Origin: CCMP332 sp040218795
GTDB taxonomy: Bacteria > Bacteroidota > Bacteroidia > Cytophagales > CCMP332
Direction of reading: 5' to 3'
Assembly: GCA_040218795.1 (NCBI GenBank)
Contig: JAVJQT010000010.1
Location: 62,001-126,000, forward strand
Length of the DNA: 64,000 bases
The translations under genes and the position numbers were made by a program. The notes beneath the pieces are model-generated. The model saw only the letters and a list, made by a program, of their open reading frames with translations, ran no database searches and was not told the origin of the DNA. Within the stretch, counting starts at the first letter, position 1, and every line of letters starts with the position of its first letter. Below are positions 1 through 7,642 of the stretch, piece by piece.

Positions 1-114
1 ATACCAAAACTGCATTTCCTACTCCTAATCAATTTATTAGTGCTCCAAATTGTTTGCACATAGAGCCATGCAGCTAAGCCCATTGGCCGCTTGGCGCAGA
101 GCGATGGTGAAGGA

Positions 115-129
115 TTCTGTATTGGGGAG
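115..129 (+). repeat. Imperfect left copy of the mnmE 3'-end attachment sequence
   Basis: The 15 bases here match the last codons of mnmE found again at 3447-3464 with one mismatch (12 identical bases, then G for A, then AG). No MnmE reading frame runs into this copy from the left, so it is not a gene end by itself. The surrounding 1-245 shows no supportable gene. It is in the same orientation as the right copy, as expected for an island bracketed by direct repeats. The match could be chance or a decayed att site. Confidence 0.45.
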
Positions 130-245
130 GATTTGAAAAGCTCATTTAACAATTACATATAATATCACACAATTGAGTGCTAGGATATCTAATAATATTT
201 TTGCATTTTAGATGTGTAAATAATTTATAATCAAAATCTTAAAAT

Positions 246-395
246 ATGGCAGTCTTACATAAACCTACTGGAGAAGTACATCAAGGTTCAAAAGGAGGAA
301 CAACAGGGTGTGGATTCAATACTAATGATCATCCTAGTCATTGGCAAAATACATCTACAAGAATTACTTGTGCTAAAAATGGGTGTAAAAATTAA
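246..395 (+). CDS. Small Cys/His-rich protein (49 aa), function unknown
   Basis: An ATG-initiated frame of 49 codons ends nine bases before the TIR-like gene. It has three cysteines (C22, C42, C47) and three histidines spaced so that a zinc knuckle is possible: the end reads CAKNGCKN and the middle NDHPSHW. No signal peptide or membrane segment is visible. The composition (Gly, Thr, Asn, His, Cys) is not that of random AT-rich sequence, which supports real coding. The tight spacing to the next gene suggests one transcript. I do not recognise a named family; a metal-binding partner or regulator of the TIR-like protein is an inference only. Confidence 0.6.
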   Translation: MAVLHKPTGEVHQGSKGGTTGCGFNTNDHPSHWQNTSTRITCAKNGCKN

Positions 396-404
396 CCGAC
401 TGAA

Positions 405-1211
405 ATGTTTTACCACATTCTTATTAACACATCTGAAACAAAGGATTTATATGAATTTGATTTTCAGGATATTGAACAAATAAAATCAAACTTTCTAGAA
501 CCTTATCTCAGAAATGAAGAGTTTCAATTTGATGGTTATTTTATTGAGCCTTCCAAGGTGAAAAGAATAGTAATTTCTAAGTCTAATCAAACTTCAGAAC
601 AATGTGTTTCAGATGCTTATAGCAAATTGAGCCCTAATGTATTAGTAATTTATAGCCAGCATGACGTTGTTTTTGGAAATGACAGGTATTCAACGGATAT
701 AACTAGAGAAGTTCTAACTGAGGTAAAAAAGGCGATAGAACCTCAACAAATTGAAGGATTAGAATCTAAAAAAAATGTCAAAAACAAAGAATCAGAGACT
801 AACACAATTTTTCTAGGTTATAGCTATAGACAAATTGATGATGAATTTGTTACTGGATTTAAAGAACTGCTAGAAGATAAAGGATATGAAGTCATTGATG
901 GCAAAGCAGACGGTCTTGGTTCAATTTCGAAAGCAATTATTGATAAAATCAGTTTGGCCGATATAGTAGTAATTGTAATGACCAAGAGGGATAAAAAAGT
1001 AAATGAAAAATATACAACTGCTGCATGGCTATTGGAAGAAAAAGGGGCAGCTCTGGCATTTGGTAAAAAAGTAGGAATGTTTGTAGAAGAAGAAATTGAT
1101 GATTCTGACATTGGTGGAATGCAGGGAGATAATCAGCGTTTTCATTTTACGAGAAATAATTTTCTAAAAGTGGCAATGAATTTTTTAAAAATTCTTGAAA
1201 AGGAATATTAA
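405..1211 (+). CDS. TIR-like domain protein (candidate defence effector)
   Basis: 268 residues in two parts. Residues 1-125 form an alpha/beta domain without a recognised name (FEP/IVISK-type strands). Residues from about 133 begin NTIFLGYSYR, which looks like the first strand of a TIR or TIR-like Rossmann domain, followed by a helix, GYEVIDGKAD, ADIVVIVMTKRD and then W208 with E211/E212 in TAAWLLEEKGAALAFGKK. In catalytic TIR domains a Glu at this place is needed for NAD hydrolysis; whether one of these plays that role is inferred. The gene sits in an operon-like string with the small Cys/His gene upstream and a helical protein 10 bases downstream. TIR proteins of this layout are common in anti-phage islands. 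There is no transmembrane segment. Confidence 0.65.
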   Translation: MFYHILINTSETKDLYEFDFQDIEQIKSNFLEPYLRNEEFQFDGYFIEPSKVKRIVISKSNQTSEQCVSDAYSKLSPNVLVIYSQHDVVFGNDRYSTDITREVLTEVKKAIEPQQIEGLESKKNVKNKESETNTIFLGYSYRQIDDEFVTGFKELLEDKGYEVIDGKADGLGSISKAIIDKISLADIVVIVMTKRDKKVNEKYTTAAWLLEEKGAALAFGKKVGMFVEEEIDDSDIGGMQGDNQRFHFTRNNFLKVAMNFLKILEKEY

Positions 1212-1221
1212 GTATTAAAAA

Positions 1222-1668
1222 TTGGAAAAAAATGAGCTTGAAAAGTTAAGGGAATATTGTAAAACAGTTTGGGAATGCAACAGTGAATGGTCTAGTAGAA
1301 AAATGCTAGAACATCATTTAAGTTATTATCTATTTATTATCCAAAAAACTTCCAAACGAAAAAATAAAGACTTATTCGAGAAAGATGCGACGATCATAAA
1401 TCAAATGATGTTTTCCAAATTACTTCATGTGAAAAAAATATTTGAGGGAGTCAATTATGAAGACTTCAGATTAGGGAAATTGAATAATATTATTGACCCT
1501 GGTCAAATAGCGATTCTAGTTCGTAATATGTTTGAAACTGTAGTATTATTTCATCTCGTTTACACATTTCCAAATACAGAGGAAAAGAAAAAACTTATGT
1601 ATAATCTATGGGTAATATCTGGTCTTAAATACAGGCAAAGATTCGAAGTAACTGCAAAAAAAAAATGA
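1222..1668 (+). CDS. Helical protein, N-terminal part of a gene split by an A10 run
   Basis: 148 codons from a TTG start 10 bases after the TIR-like gene. The only other in-frame starts lie well inside. The protein is almost all helical and contains RNMFETVVLFHLVY. It ends in KKK at a run of ten A residues (1656-1665) followed at once by TGA. With nine A the frame would continue without a break into the frame of 1721-2191, and the joint gives a charged linker (EEKQKEELDTIQKKTDEIL). I therefore read 1222-2191 as one gene of about 322 codons, interrupted by a one-base length change in the run. The RNxxE signature together with HAHPS in the second half is reminiscent of DUF5677-type helical proteins; this is a weak resemblance. 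Confidence 0.6.
   Translation: MEKNELEKLREYCKTVWECNSEWSSRKMLEHHLSYYLFIIQKTSKRKNKDLFEKDATIINQMMFSKLLHVKKIFEGVNYEDFRLGKLNNIIDPGQIAILVRNMFETVVLFHLVYTFPNTEEKKKLMYNLWVISGLKYRQRFEVTAKKK
1656..1665 (+). repeat. Homopolymer A10 at a frame break
   Basis: Ten consecutive A residues precede an immediate TGA. Reading nine A instead joins the upstream and downstream frames. A second run of nine A lies at 1701-1709. Such tracts are prone to replication slippage, to transcriptional slippage and to sequencing error. Confidence 0.8.
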
Positions 1669-1720
1669 AGAAAAACAGAAAGAAGAGTTAGATACAATTC
1701 AAAAAAAAACAGATGAAATC

Positions 1721-2191
1721 TTGAATTCAGATTATTTCAAAAACCTTTCTGAACGAGAGCAAAATAAAATTAACAACGCTATAAGAAAAAAGGAATTTAA
1801 GCTTATTCTTCATGATGAATCGGTAGAGTTTTTACATTGGAATGAAGTTTATCTAAAATTGAATTTTAGAGAGAATATATTCAATGAGATTTATAATTAT
1901 TTGTCTCTTCATGCGCATCCATCAAACGTTGCCGTATTTCAATTTGATGGAATTTTTGATACTGAGCATAAGCATTATTTAAGATTAGCATATACCAATT
2001 TGAGATATGCATTTATGATGTCCAGTGTCTTCATAACAGAATATTTAAATCTTTTCCCAGAGCTAATGAAATATTTTAATCAAATTTCCATTCCTGATCA
2101 AATTTTATTGAATTTTCATAATACAGTTGCCCGAGGAGAAAAATATTCCATTAATGATACGTGGAAAATTTTAGGAACTATAAATGAATGA
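1721..2191 (+). CDS. Helical protein, C-terminal part of the split gene
   Basis: 156 codons counted from a TTG. The same frame is open back to the A10 run at 1665, so the TTG is probably not a true start but an internal Leu of the continuous gene. The part contains YNYLSLHAHPSNV followed by a long helix (LAYTNLRYAFMMSSVFITEYL). The S-x-HAHPS arrangement recalls the conserved Ser/His motif of DUF5677-like helical proteins. It could be a membrane-associated or RNA-acting helical domain. No signal peptide. Its function with the TIR-like protein upstream is unknown. Confidence 0.5.
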   Translation: MNSDYFKNLSEREQNKINNAIRKKEFKLILHDESVEFLHWNEVYLKLNFRENIFNEIYNYLSLHAHPSNVAVFQFDGIFDTEHKHYLRLAYTNLRYAFMMSSVFITEYLNLFPELMKYFNQISIPDQILLNFHNTVARGEKYSINDTWKILGTINE

Positions 2192-2354
2192 TTGAATAAA
2201 CAGAATCAAAAATCTCAAAGTAATGTCACTCAACGTCTTTGTGCCTCTCTCATGCTCGTCTCTCCTTCATCATTCATTCCAACAGAATATAAATCAACAA
2301 CTTAGCTATAAAAAGAAGATTCGAAGAAAGAATGTAATTTAAAAAAAAGAAATA

Positions 2355-2720
2355 ATGTATGATTTGATAATGCTGGCGTCAGAATTATTGACAACTGCCT
2401 CTGGGTTAAGTGAACAAAATAGAAAAATTAAGAATGAAGCTTTATCTGCAATCCGAAAAGCATTGCATGAAACTATAGTTTATTATAAAAGAATTAAATC
2501 TGGTGACGATAGGGATTTAAATATTGAGAATAAATTATCTCAATATTGGGGAGAAGCTTCAATTCCAGTTAGTCATCTTGATAAACATTTTGCAGAAATT
2601 TGTAAAACTAAAGCTGAATATTGGTTAATTCCGGATCAATATTCAAATGAAGACTTAGCTGAATTGAATATAGAATTATTCTCTGTTAAGGAACGTTACG
2701 ATAAAATGTTATTAGAATAA
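2355..2720 (+). CDS. Small helical protein, coupled to a HEPN-like gene
   Basis: 121 aa, ATG start. Predicted mainly helical (ASELLTTASGLSEQNRKIKNEALSAI is broken by short turns), acidic C-terminus, no signal peptide. Its TAA overlaps the ATG of the next gene (TAATG at 2718-2722), so translation is probably coupled. Two-gene modules with a C-terminal HEPN-like partner are often toxin-antitoxin or abortive infection systems, and this protein would be the antitoxin or sensor. It does not show a minimal nucleotidyltransferase signature, so it is not the classic MNT partner. I do not recognise the family. Confidence 0.6.
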   Translation: MYDLIMLASELLTTASGLSEQNRKIKNEALSAIRKALHETIVYYKRIKSGDDRDLNIENKLSQYWGEASIPVSHLDKHFAEICKTKAEYWLIPDQYSNEDLAELNIELFSVKERYDKMLLE

Positions 2721-3244
2721 TGAAAGAATTATTAACCAAAGATTTTCTTAAAAAAGTTTATATAGATGAATTAGGTGAATTAGTAAATTCTCATCCATAT
2801 ATTTCATTCTTGGTAGTTGCAGTAGGTATTGAATTTTTAGGAAAATGCTTAGATGAATCAGTTGATTGGCAAGATTCGGGACATTCTAAGGAACATTTCA
2901 AAAAAGCAATTAATGAAATCCCGAGTTTCACAAAGTACAGATCGTTGCTTAATTCGCATAAACTATATAGTGAATTTAGATGTGGAATGGCTCATGCTAG
3001 TTTGCCTGATGCTAAAATAACTCTTTCAAGCAAAGAAGAAGCAACACATTTAGTTGAAACAGGAGATAAAATAAATCTTAAAATAGAAGATTTGTATTCA
3101 GATTTTAAACTAGCTGTAGAGCATATAATATCTATGAGTTTTCCTGAAAATAGCAAAATGAATAAGGCAATTCTAAGTGTGCCTGGAGATGACTTTAATT
3201 CTGGAACCGATATTGTAACTGGCTCAACTCAATCGTTGGGTTAA
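2720..3244 (+). CDS. HEPN-like helical protein with an R-x4-H motif
   Basis: 174 aa, starts in the TAATG overlap with the preceding gene. Helices near the N-terminus (PYISFLVVAVGIEFLGKCL) are followed by LYSEFRCGMAHAS, an R-x4-H arrangement like the catalytic motif of HEPN ribonucleases. The rest is helical with an unstructured tail rich in Ser, Gly and Thr. The R-x4-H reading and the helical setting support a HEPN-type RNase or HEPN-like scaffold, but sequence identity to a specific HEPN family is not something I can show. Being at the right edge of the mnmE-bounded patch fits a mobile defence cargo. Confidence 0.5.
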   Translation: MKELLTKDFLKKVYIDELGELVNSHPYISFLVVAVGIEFLGKCLDESVDWQDSGHSKEHFKKAINEIPSFTKYRSLLNSHKLYSEFRCGMAHASLPDAKITLSSKEEATHLVETGDKINLKIEDLYSDFKLAVEHIISMSFPENSKMNKAILSVPGDDFNSGTDIVTGSTQSLG

Positions 3245-3338
3245 TCTGCAGTAAAACGGACAGTTTAAATTCTTAACTAGCTTTTTCCCTCTCCTTTTGC
3301 TCGCATCTACACACTGTTTAGCTTCCCTTAATTTCGGA

Positions 3339-3464
3339 ATGAGTACTGACCTTATCGCTCAAGACATCCGCTATGCCCTCCACCAACTCGGCGAAATCAC
3401 CGGTGAGATTACCACGGATGATTTGCTGGAGAACATATTTTCTAAGTTCTGTATTGGGAAGTAA
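3339..3464 (+). pseudogene. mnmE: Displaced 3' end of mnmE (last ~41 codons)
   Basis: An open stretch encodes the very C-terminus of the tRNA-modification GTPase MnmE: DIRYALHQLGEITGEI, TTDDLLENIFSKF and the terminal CIGK, whose Cys is a conserved residue of the enzyme, followed by TAA at 3462-3464. Upstream of about 3336 the homology stops abruptly, and there is no G domain, so this is a fragment, not a gene. Such a displaced end is what an island leaves when it integrates at the 3' end of mnmE and supplies a new end to the intact copy. The full gene is expected to the left of the window. Confidence 0.8.
3447..3464 (+). other. mnmE 3'-end attachment site (att)
   Basis: TTCTGTATTGGGAAGTAA is the last six codons of mnmE. 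The 3' 18 bases of trmE/thdF (mnmE) are the known attachment site of SGI1-type integrative elements, and this sequence is the Bacteroidota equivalent. The related copy at 115-129 makes 130-3446 a candidate island. No integrase is seen between them. Confidence 0.6.
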
Positions 3465-3476
3465 TAATAGGTTTCA

Positions 3477-3737
3477 TCAATTCATTCTTGGGTCATTAGA
3501 TTGTTTTTGAGCTCTTCTATACGCTTCTTTCCAAGTCTGCTCATCTTTAGCTTCGAGTACTTTACATAATCTATCTTGAATCAAAATGACCAAAAAAAGT
3601 CCGTCTATTTTGAAGGGGGTTATCAATGATGATTCAGATCTTGATAAATAAGCTTGCACAGCTTCATTGGCAGTCTTATATATCAATTCATTAGTTTCAA
3701 CGGATACCTTTGACCTAATTTCAATTTTGATTTCCAT
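3477..3737 (-). CDS. Hypothetical protein (86 aa)
   Basis: A minus-strand frame directly after the mnmE remnant. The protein starts with alternating residues (MEIKIEIRSKVSV) that suggest a beta strand, then a helix and a C-terminal basic helix (TWKEAYRRAQKQ). No signal peptide, no known motif. It stands alone between an attachment site and a gene remnant, which fits accessory DNA. Not recognised. Confidence 0.45.
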   Translation of the reverse strand: MEIKIEIRSKVSVETNELIYKTANEAVQAYLSRSESSLITPFKIDGLFLVILIQDRLCKVLEAKDEQTWKEAYRRAQKQSNDPRMN

Positions 3738-3757
3738 TATTATATTTCCATTTAAAT

Positions 3758-3880
3758 TTAATTACTTAACACCCTCCTCAATAATCCTAATCCCTCCACC
3801 GTCAATTTATAAAACTCGCACACCATTTGATCATTTTTAATAAGAAGAATTCCATTTTTTGGTCTCCATAAATATCGGTT
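3758..3880 (-). pseudogene. C-terminal remnant of an unknown gene
   Basis: About 40 codons are open on the minus strand, preceded by a stop and lacking a plausible start. The translation (for example NDQMVCEFYKLTVEGL, then LLRRVLSN and TAA) has the look of a real protein end rather than random AT-rich sequence. It probably marks a deletion or recombination scar between the mnmE att site and the MazG-like gene. Confidence 0.3.
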
Positions 3881-3913
3881 TTATATTTATGTTAATTCGA
3901 AAGCAATCAGAAT

Positions 3914-4234
3914 ATGGAAGAAATCATTCGTGAATTAATCAAATTTAGAAATGAAAGGGATTGGGAACAATTTCATAATCCTAAAGACCTAGCAGTTGCA
4001 ATCAATGTTGAAGCTGGTGAGCTTTTGGAGCACTTTCTTTGGAAAAAATCAGAAGAAGCCAACAAGGATAAAGTGAAGGAAGAATTGGCAGATATTTTTG
4101 CATATGCCTTCCTTCTAGCTGAAAGGTATGAATTTGATGTAAAGGAAATTGTGCTAGAGAAGATTAAAATCAATGGCCAAAAGTATCCAGTTGAAAAGGC
4201 AAAAGGGACCGCAAAAAAGTATAATGAGCTATGA
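3914..4234 (+). CDS. MazG-like nucleotide pyrophosphohydrolase
   Basis: 106 aa, the usual length of single-domain MazG-like/dCTPase-type all-helical hydrolases that convert NTPs or dNTPs to the monophosphate and pyrophosphate. The metal-binding pattern is present: E33-x2-E36 (in VEAGELLEHF) and E57-x2-D60 (in KEELADIFAY). It overlaps the next gene by four bases (ATGA at 4231-4234), so the two are translationally coupled. In this setting it more likely acts with the fusion protein downstream, as a defence or nucleotide-pool function, than as general house-cleaning; that is inference. Confidence 0.85.
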   Translation: MEEIIRELIKFRNERDWEQFHNPKDLAVAINVEAGELLEHFLWKKSEEANKDKVKEELADIFAYAFLLAERYEFDVKEIVLEKIKINGQKYPVEKAKGTAKKYNEL

Positions 4235-6429
4235 TTGTTGAAAAACAATTTACGATCCAACAATTCGAATTCACCCCACAATTGTTCAATCATTTACAAT
4301 CGAATCATTATGCGAAGGATTTGTGGCCGATTGTTTATATTCTAAGCGACCAAAAAATAAAAGAGGCATATGTTGGAGAAACAACTGATACCTATGCCAG
4401 GATGAGTAATCATTTAAAAAGTAAAACAAAGAAGAAACTTACTTCCGTTAATTTGATTGGTAGCGATAAATTCAATAAATCAGCTACTCTTGATATTGAA
4501 TCCAATTTAATTAAATACTTATCTGGGGACGGCCAATTTCAGTTATTGAATGGAAACCTTGGACTTGCGAATCATAACTATTATCAGAAAAATGAGATTT
4601 ACTGGGACGTATTTAAGTCCATTTGGGATGAGTTAAGGTCACGAGGAATAGCAAGACATTCAATAAACCATATTGATAACTCAGACCTGTTCAAGTACTC
4701 TCCATTTAAAAGTCTTACTGATGATCAAAAAGAAGGCTTAAAAGAAATTCTCAATTGCATTTTAGAAGATGGAATTAAAAACGCAATTGTCGAAGGTGGA
4801 GCTGGTACGGGCAAAACTATACTCGCTGTTTTTGTATTTAAACTTTTAGTTACTGATAATGAAGATTTTAATTTTCAGGAATTTGGAGATGATGAGAGCG
4901 AGTTTTATGAATTAATCAAAAATATCAAACAACAATATCCAAATCCTAAAATGGGATTAATTATTCCTATGGCTTCCTTTCGAGGCACAATGAAAAAGGT
5001 TTTCAAAAATATAAAAGGATTAAAGGCCAGTATGGTTATCAGCCCTGCTGAGGTGAGCAGACAGAAGTTTGATATTTTATTAGTAGATGAATCCCATCGA
5101 CTTAGAAAAAAGAAAAGCATAGGAGCATATATTGGAGCATTTAATAAAGCTGCTGAAAGGCTCAATCTCGATTCAAATAAAACTAATGAATTGGAATGGG
5201 TAATTCTTCAATCAAAAAAAGCAATTCTATTCTATGATGAAGATCAATCCGTTAAACCTTCAGATGTAACCAGTGAAGACTTCAATAAATTAAAGAAAAC
5301 CAAAAACACTGCTATTAGAAAGCTAAAATCACAATTTAGAGTAAGGGGAGGAAATGCTTATGTCAGTTATATTGATAAGCTATTAAAATGTCAATTAACA
5401 GAAGATTCTCCAAAATTTGATTCTAAACATTATGAATTTTTGATTTTTGATTCAGCAAAAAAAATGATGGAGGAAATTAAATCAAGGAATGAAGAAAGTG
5501 GATTATCAAGATTAATAGCAGGGTTTTCATGGGACTGGGTTTCTAGTACTAAAGAAACCAGACATTTAAATGATATCAAATTAGAGGATGTAGAATTGAA
5601 ATGGAATTTCATAACCAAGGATTGGATCAATTCTGACAATGCGATCAATGAAGTGGGCTGTATACATACAACCCAGGGTTATGATTTAAACTATGCTGGA
5701 ATAATATTTGGAAACGAAATCTCTTACGATAAAACTAAAGATGAAATTATTGTTATAAAAGATAATTATAAAGACCCAACCGGAAGACAAGCTGAAACAC
5801 CTAAAGACCTTAAAAATTACATAATTAACATTTATAAAACAGTTATGTTGAGAGGAATCAAAGGAACCTATGTTTACGTATGCGACCCTAAGTTGCGAGA
5901 ATACCTATCTCAATTCATACCAAAATTTGAAGCGGAAAATTTCAATGATTTAAAATATCTGAGTTTTGAAGAAGCTGAACCTTTTATTAATTCCATTCCG
6001 CTATATGATTTAAAAGTAGCAGCCGGTGAGTTTGGTGATATTCAAAATCCGGAAGATGTTCAATGGATAAGTATTCCTGAAAATTTTAAGCCATCTAAAG
6101 ATTTGTTTGCATGTCAGGTCGTTGGAGAATCTATGAATAAAATTATTCCAAACGGTTCTATTTGCCTATTTAAAAAATATCAAGGAGGAAGTAGAAATGG
6201 AGAAATTGTATTAGCAGAACACACCCGGTTTAAAGATTCAGAATTTGGATCTCACTACACAATAAAAGAATATCAAAGCAAAAAATCTGCTCAGGATATA
6301 GGTTGGGAACATGAGTCAATAATATTAAAACCCTTGTCATATGATAATGATTTCGATGAGTTAGTATTAGAGAATTTAGAAGAGGATGAGTTTAGAGTGA
6401 TTGGGATTTTTCAGAAAGTGTTGAATTAA
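4231..6429 (+). CDS. GIY-YIG nuclease / DUF2075 helicase-like NTPase / S24 peptidase fusion
   Basis: 732 aa with three domains. Residues ~25-110: a GIY-YIG-type nuclease (VYIL then AYVGET, Arg in YARMSNH, Glu in DIESNLIKYL). Residues ~160-570: a DUF2075/Schlafen-like superfamily 1 NTPase with Walker A (GGAGTGKT, about 190-197), Walker B (DILLVDESHR, 281-290), and later SQFRVRGGNAYV and VGCIHTTQGYD, which resemble helicase motifs of this family. Residues ~610-732: a LexA/UmuD-type S24 domain with the Ser of VVGESM (S634) and a Lys in YTIKEY (K679) that fit the Ser-Lys dyad. Coupled to the MazG-like gene. A DNA-damage or phage sensor that cuts nucleic acid and is controlled by self-cleavage is a reasonable inference; such proteins occur in defence islands. 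Confidence 0.85.
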   Translation: MIVEKQFTIQQFEFTPQLFNHLQSNHYAKDLWPIVYILSDQKIKEAYVGETTDTYARMSNHLKSKTKKKLTSVNLIGSDKFNKSATLDIESNLIKYLSGDGQFQLLNGNLGLANHNYYQKNEIYWDVFKSIWDELRSRGIARHSINHIDNSDLFKYSPFKSLTDDQKEGLKEILNCILEDGIKNAIVEGGAGTGKTILAVFVFKLLVTDNEDFNFQEFGDDESEFYELIKNIKQQYPNPKMGLIIPMASFRGTMKKVFKNIKGLKASMVISPAEVSRQKFDILLVDESHRLRKKKSIGAYIGAFNKAAERLNLDSNKTNELEWVILQSKKAILFYDEDQSVKPSDVTSEDFNKLKKTKNTAIRKLKSQFRVRGGNAYVSYIDKLLKCQLTEDSPKFDSKHYEFLIFDSAKKMMEEIKSRNEESGLSRLIAGFSWDWVSSTKETRHLNDIKLEDVELKWNFITKDWINSDNAINEVGCIHTTQGYDLNYAGIIFGNEISYDKTKDEIIVIKDNYKDPTGRQAETPKDLKNYIINIYKTVMLRGIKGTYVYVCDPKLREYLSQFIPKFEAENFNDLKYLSFEEAEPFINSIPLYDLKVAAGEFGDIQNPEDVQWISIPENFKPSKDLFACQVVGESMNKIIPNGSICLFKKYQGGSRNGEIVLAEHTRFKDSEFGSHYTIKEYQSKKSAQDIGWEHESIILKPLSYDNDFDELVLENLEEDEFRVIGIFQKVLN

Positions 6430-6454
6430 TATATACCCGTAAAATTATAGTGTT

Positions 6455-7642
6455 ATGAATGTAAAACTCTTTGGAATAATAATGACCCTATTTTTTGGTC
6501 TTTCTCTATATTCTCAAGGACAAGTTACCGGAAACCTAATGATCATTTCCTCAGAGGATGCCATTCTTTATATCGATGGAGAAGAAAAGGACAAGGTTGA
6601 AAAAGACAAACCTTTCAAGTTAAGTCTGGAAACTGGAGAACATTTGGTGCAACTTATTTCTGAAAGTGACTATGATGAGAAAAAAGAAACTATTGTAATA
6701 GAAGCCTCTGCTTTAAAAGTTTTAAAAATCAATTTCAATGATGAAATAATCACAGAAGTAGGATCAAAAAACGTCGCTGATCTCGATTTAGTCATTCCCG
6801 GAATGATCAATGGGGATAATAAAAAGGATATTTATTATGCATTTGAAAGCGGAGATGAAATTAAAGTCAATGTCACCATGAGCAATAAAAATGGCACAAA
6901 TTCACTTAAGATAAAATCACATCCTGAAGGAATTATTGCTTATCAAAATCTTTCATTTCAAGAATTAAATGATGCCAGCGTAAAAATTTCAAAAAGAGGT
7001 ATTTATAAGTTTGAGTTAGCAACACAACATTCATTTGATCGAAATATACATTTGAATATTTCAAGAAAACCAGCTTCAGAGGAAACAGTAGAATTTAATA
7101 CCAATGTTTATGAAAAGTGGACTTATGAGCCGGTGAGTATCATAAAACCATCAGAATTTACAATAAATGGTGGTTTTAATGCCAAAGTACAAGGAGGTAA
7201 ATCGCGGATTATAATCCCCCTTCAATTCCCACCTAATACAACTCAGTGGTATATTGAATATTCAGCCTGGAGAAATCCTGAAGAAATAATGAAAGTACGC
7301 GAAAACTACAGTCTTTTTTCCGGGATATTAGGCTTAATGGGCCCTGAAGGTAAGGTAATAAATTTTGCGGTTGAATCATTGTCGCAACCACCAGGAAGTG
7401 ACATTTGCGATTTATACCTGCTTAATAATCAGAATGTTCAACCATTTTTAGATAAACTAGAATTTTCTTCAATTGGAGCGGGGACAAGATTAAATTTTAA
7501 ATCAGGAATAATAGAAGTAAAATGTTGTACTGATCAGGAATATTATCTTGGTATATTGAATCCAGCATCTTTGGATGGGATAGAGGTGTTGGTAGAGGTT
7601 GTTGCAATTGTTCAAAAGAAAGAATTAATGATGCAGGAATAA
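6455..7642 (+). CDS. Secreted protein with an N-terminal PEGA-like domain
   Basis: 395 aa with a signal peptide (cleavage expected near SLYSQGQ). Residues ~25-90 resemble a PEGA-type surface beta-sandwich: a strand, AILYIDGEEK, then GEHLVQLISE. The remainder is beta-rich with no enzyme motif. Cysteines near the C-terminus (KCCTDQEYY) may form a disulphide. It lies 25 bases after the fusion gene but has its own export signal, so it is probably not part of that defence unit. Unknown function; likely periplasmic or surface-exposed. Confidence 0.55.
   Translation: MNVKLFGIIMTLFFGLSLYSQGQVTGNLMIISSEDAILYIDGEEKDKVEKDKPFKLSLETGEHLVQLISESDYDEKKETIVIEASALKVLKINFNDEIITEVGSKNVADLDLVIPGMINGDNKKDIYYAFESGDEIKVNVTMSNKNGTNSLKIKSHPEGIIAYQNLSFQELNDASVKISKRGIYKFELATQHSFDRNIHLNISRKPASEETVEFNTNVYEKWTYEPVSIIKPSEFTINGGFNAKVQGGKSRIIIPLQFPPNTTQWYIEYSAWRNPEEIMKVRENYSLFSGILGLMGPEGKVINFAVESLSQPPGSDICDLYLLNNQNVQPFLDKLEFSSIGAGTRLNFKSGIIEVKCCTDQEYYLGILNPASLDGIEVLVEVVAIVQKKELMMQE

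Noticed and set aside
1..245. Hidden gene or tRNA at the left edge
   Set aside because: No frame of useful length and no tRNA cloverleaf could be built by eye.
824..1111. Minus-strand frame of 95 codons in the TIR-like gene
   Set aside because: Shadow of a clear plus-strand gene; Ser/Thr/Leu-rich from the codon pattern.
2192..2354. Small gene between the split helical gene and the HEPN-like pair
   Set aside because: No frame with a plausible start or composition.
3973..4293. Minus-strand frame of 106 codons over the MazG-like gene
   Set aside because: Shadow; the plus strand has the metal motif and coupling.
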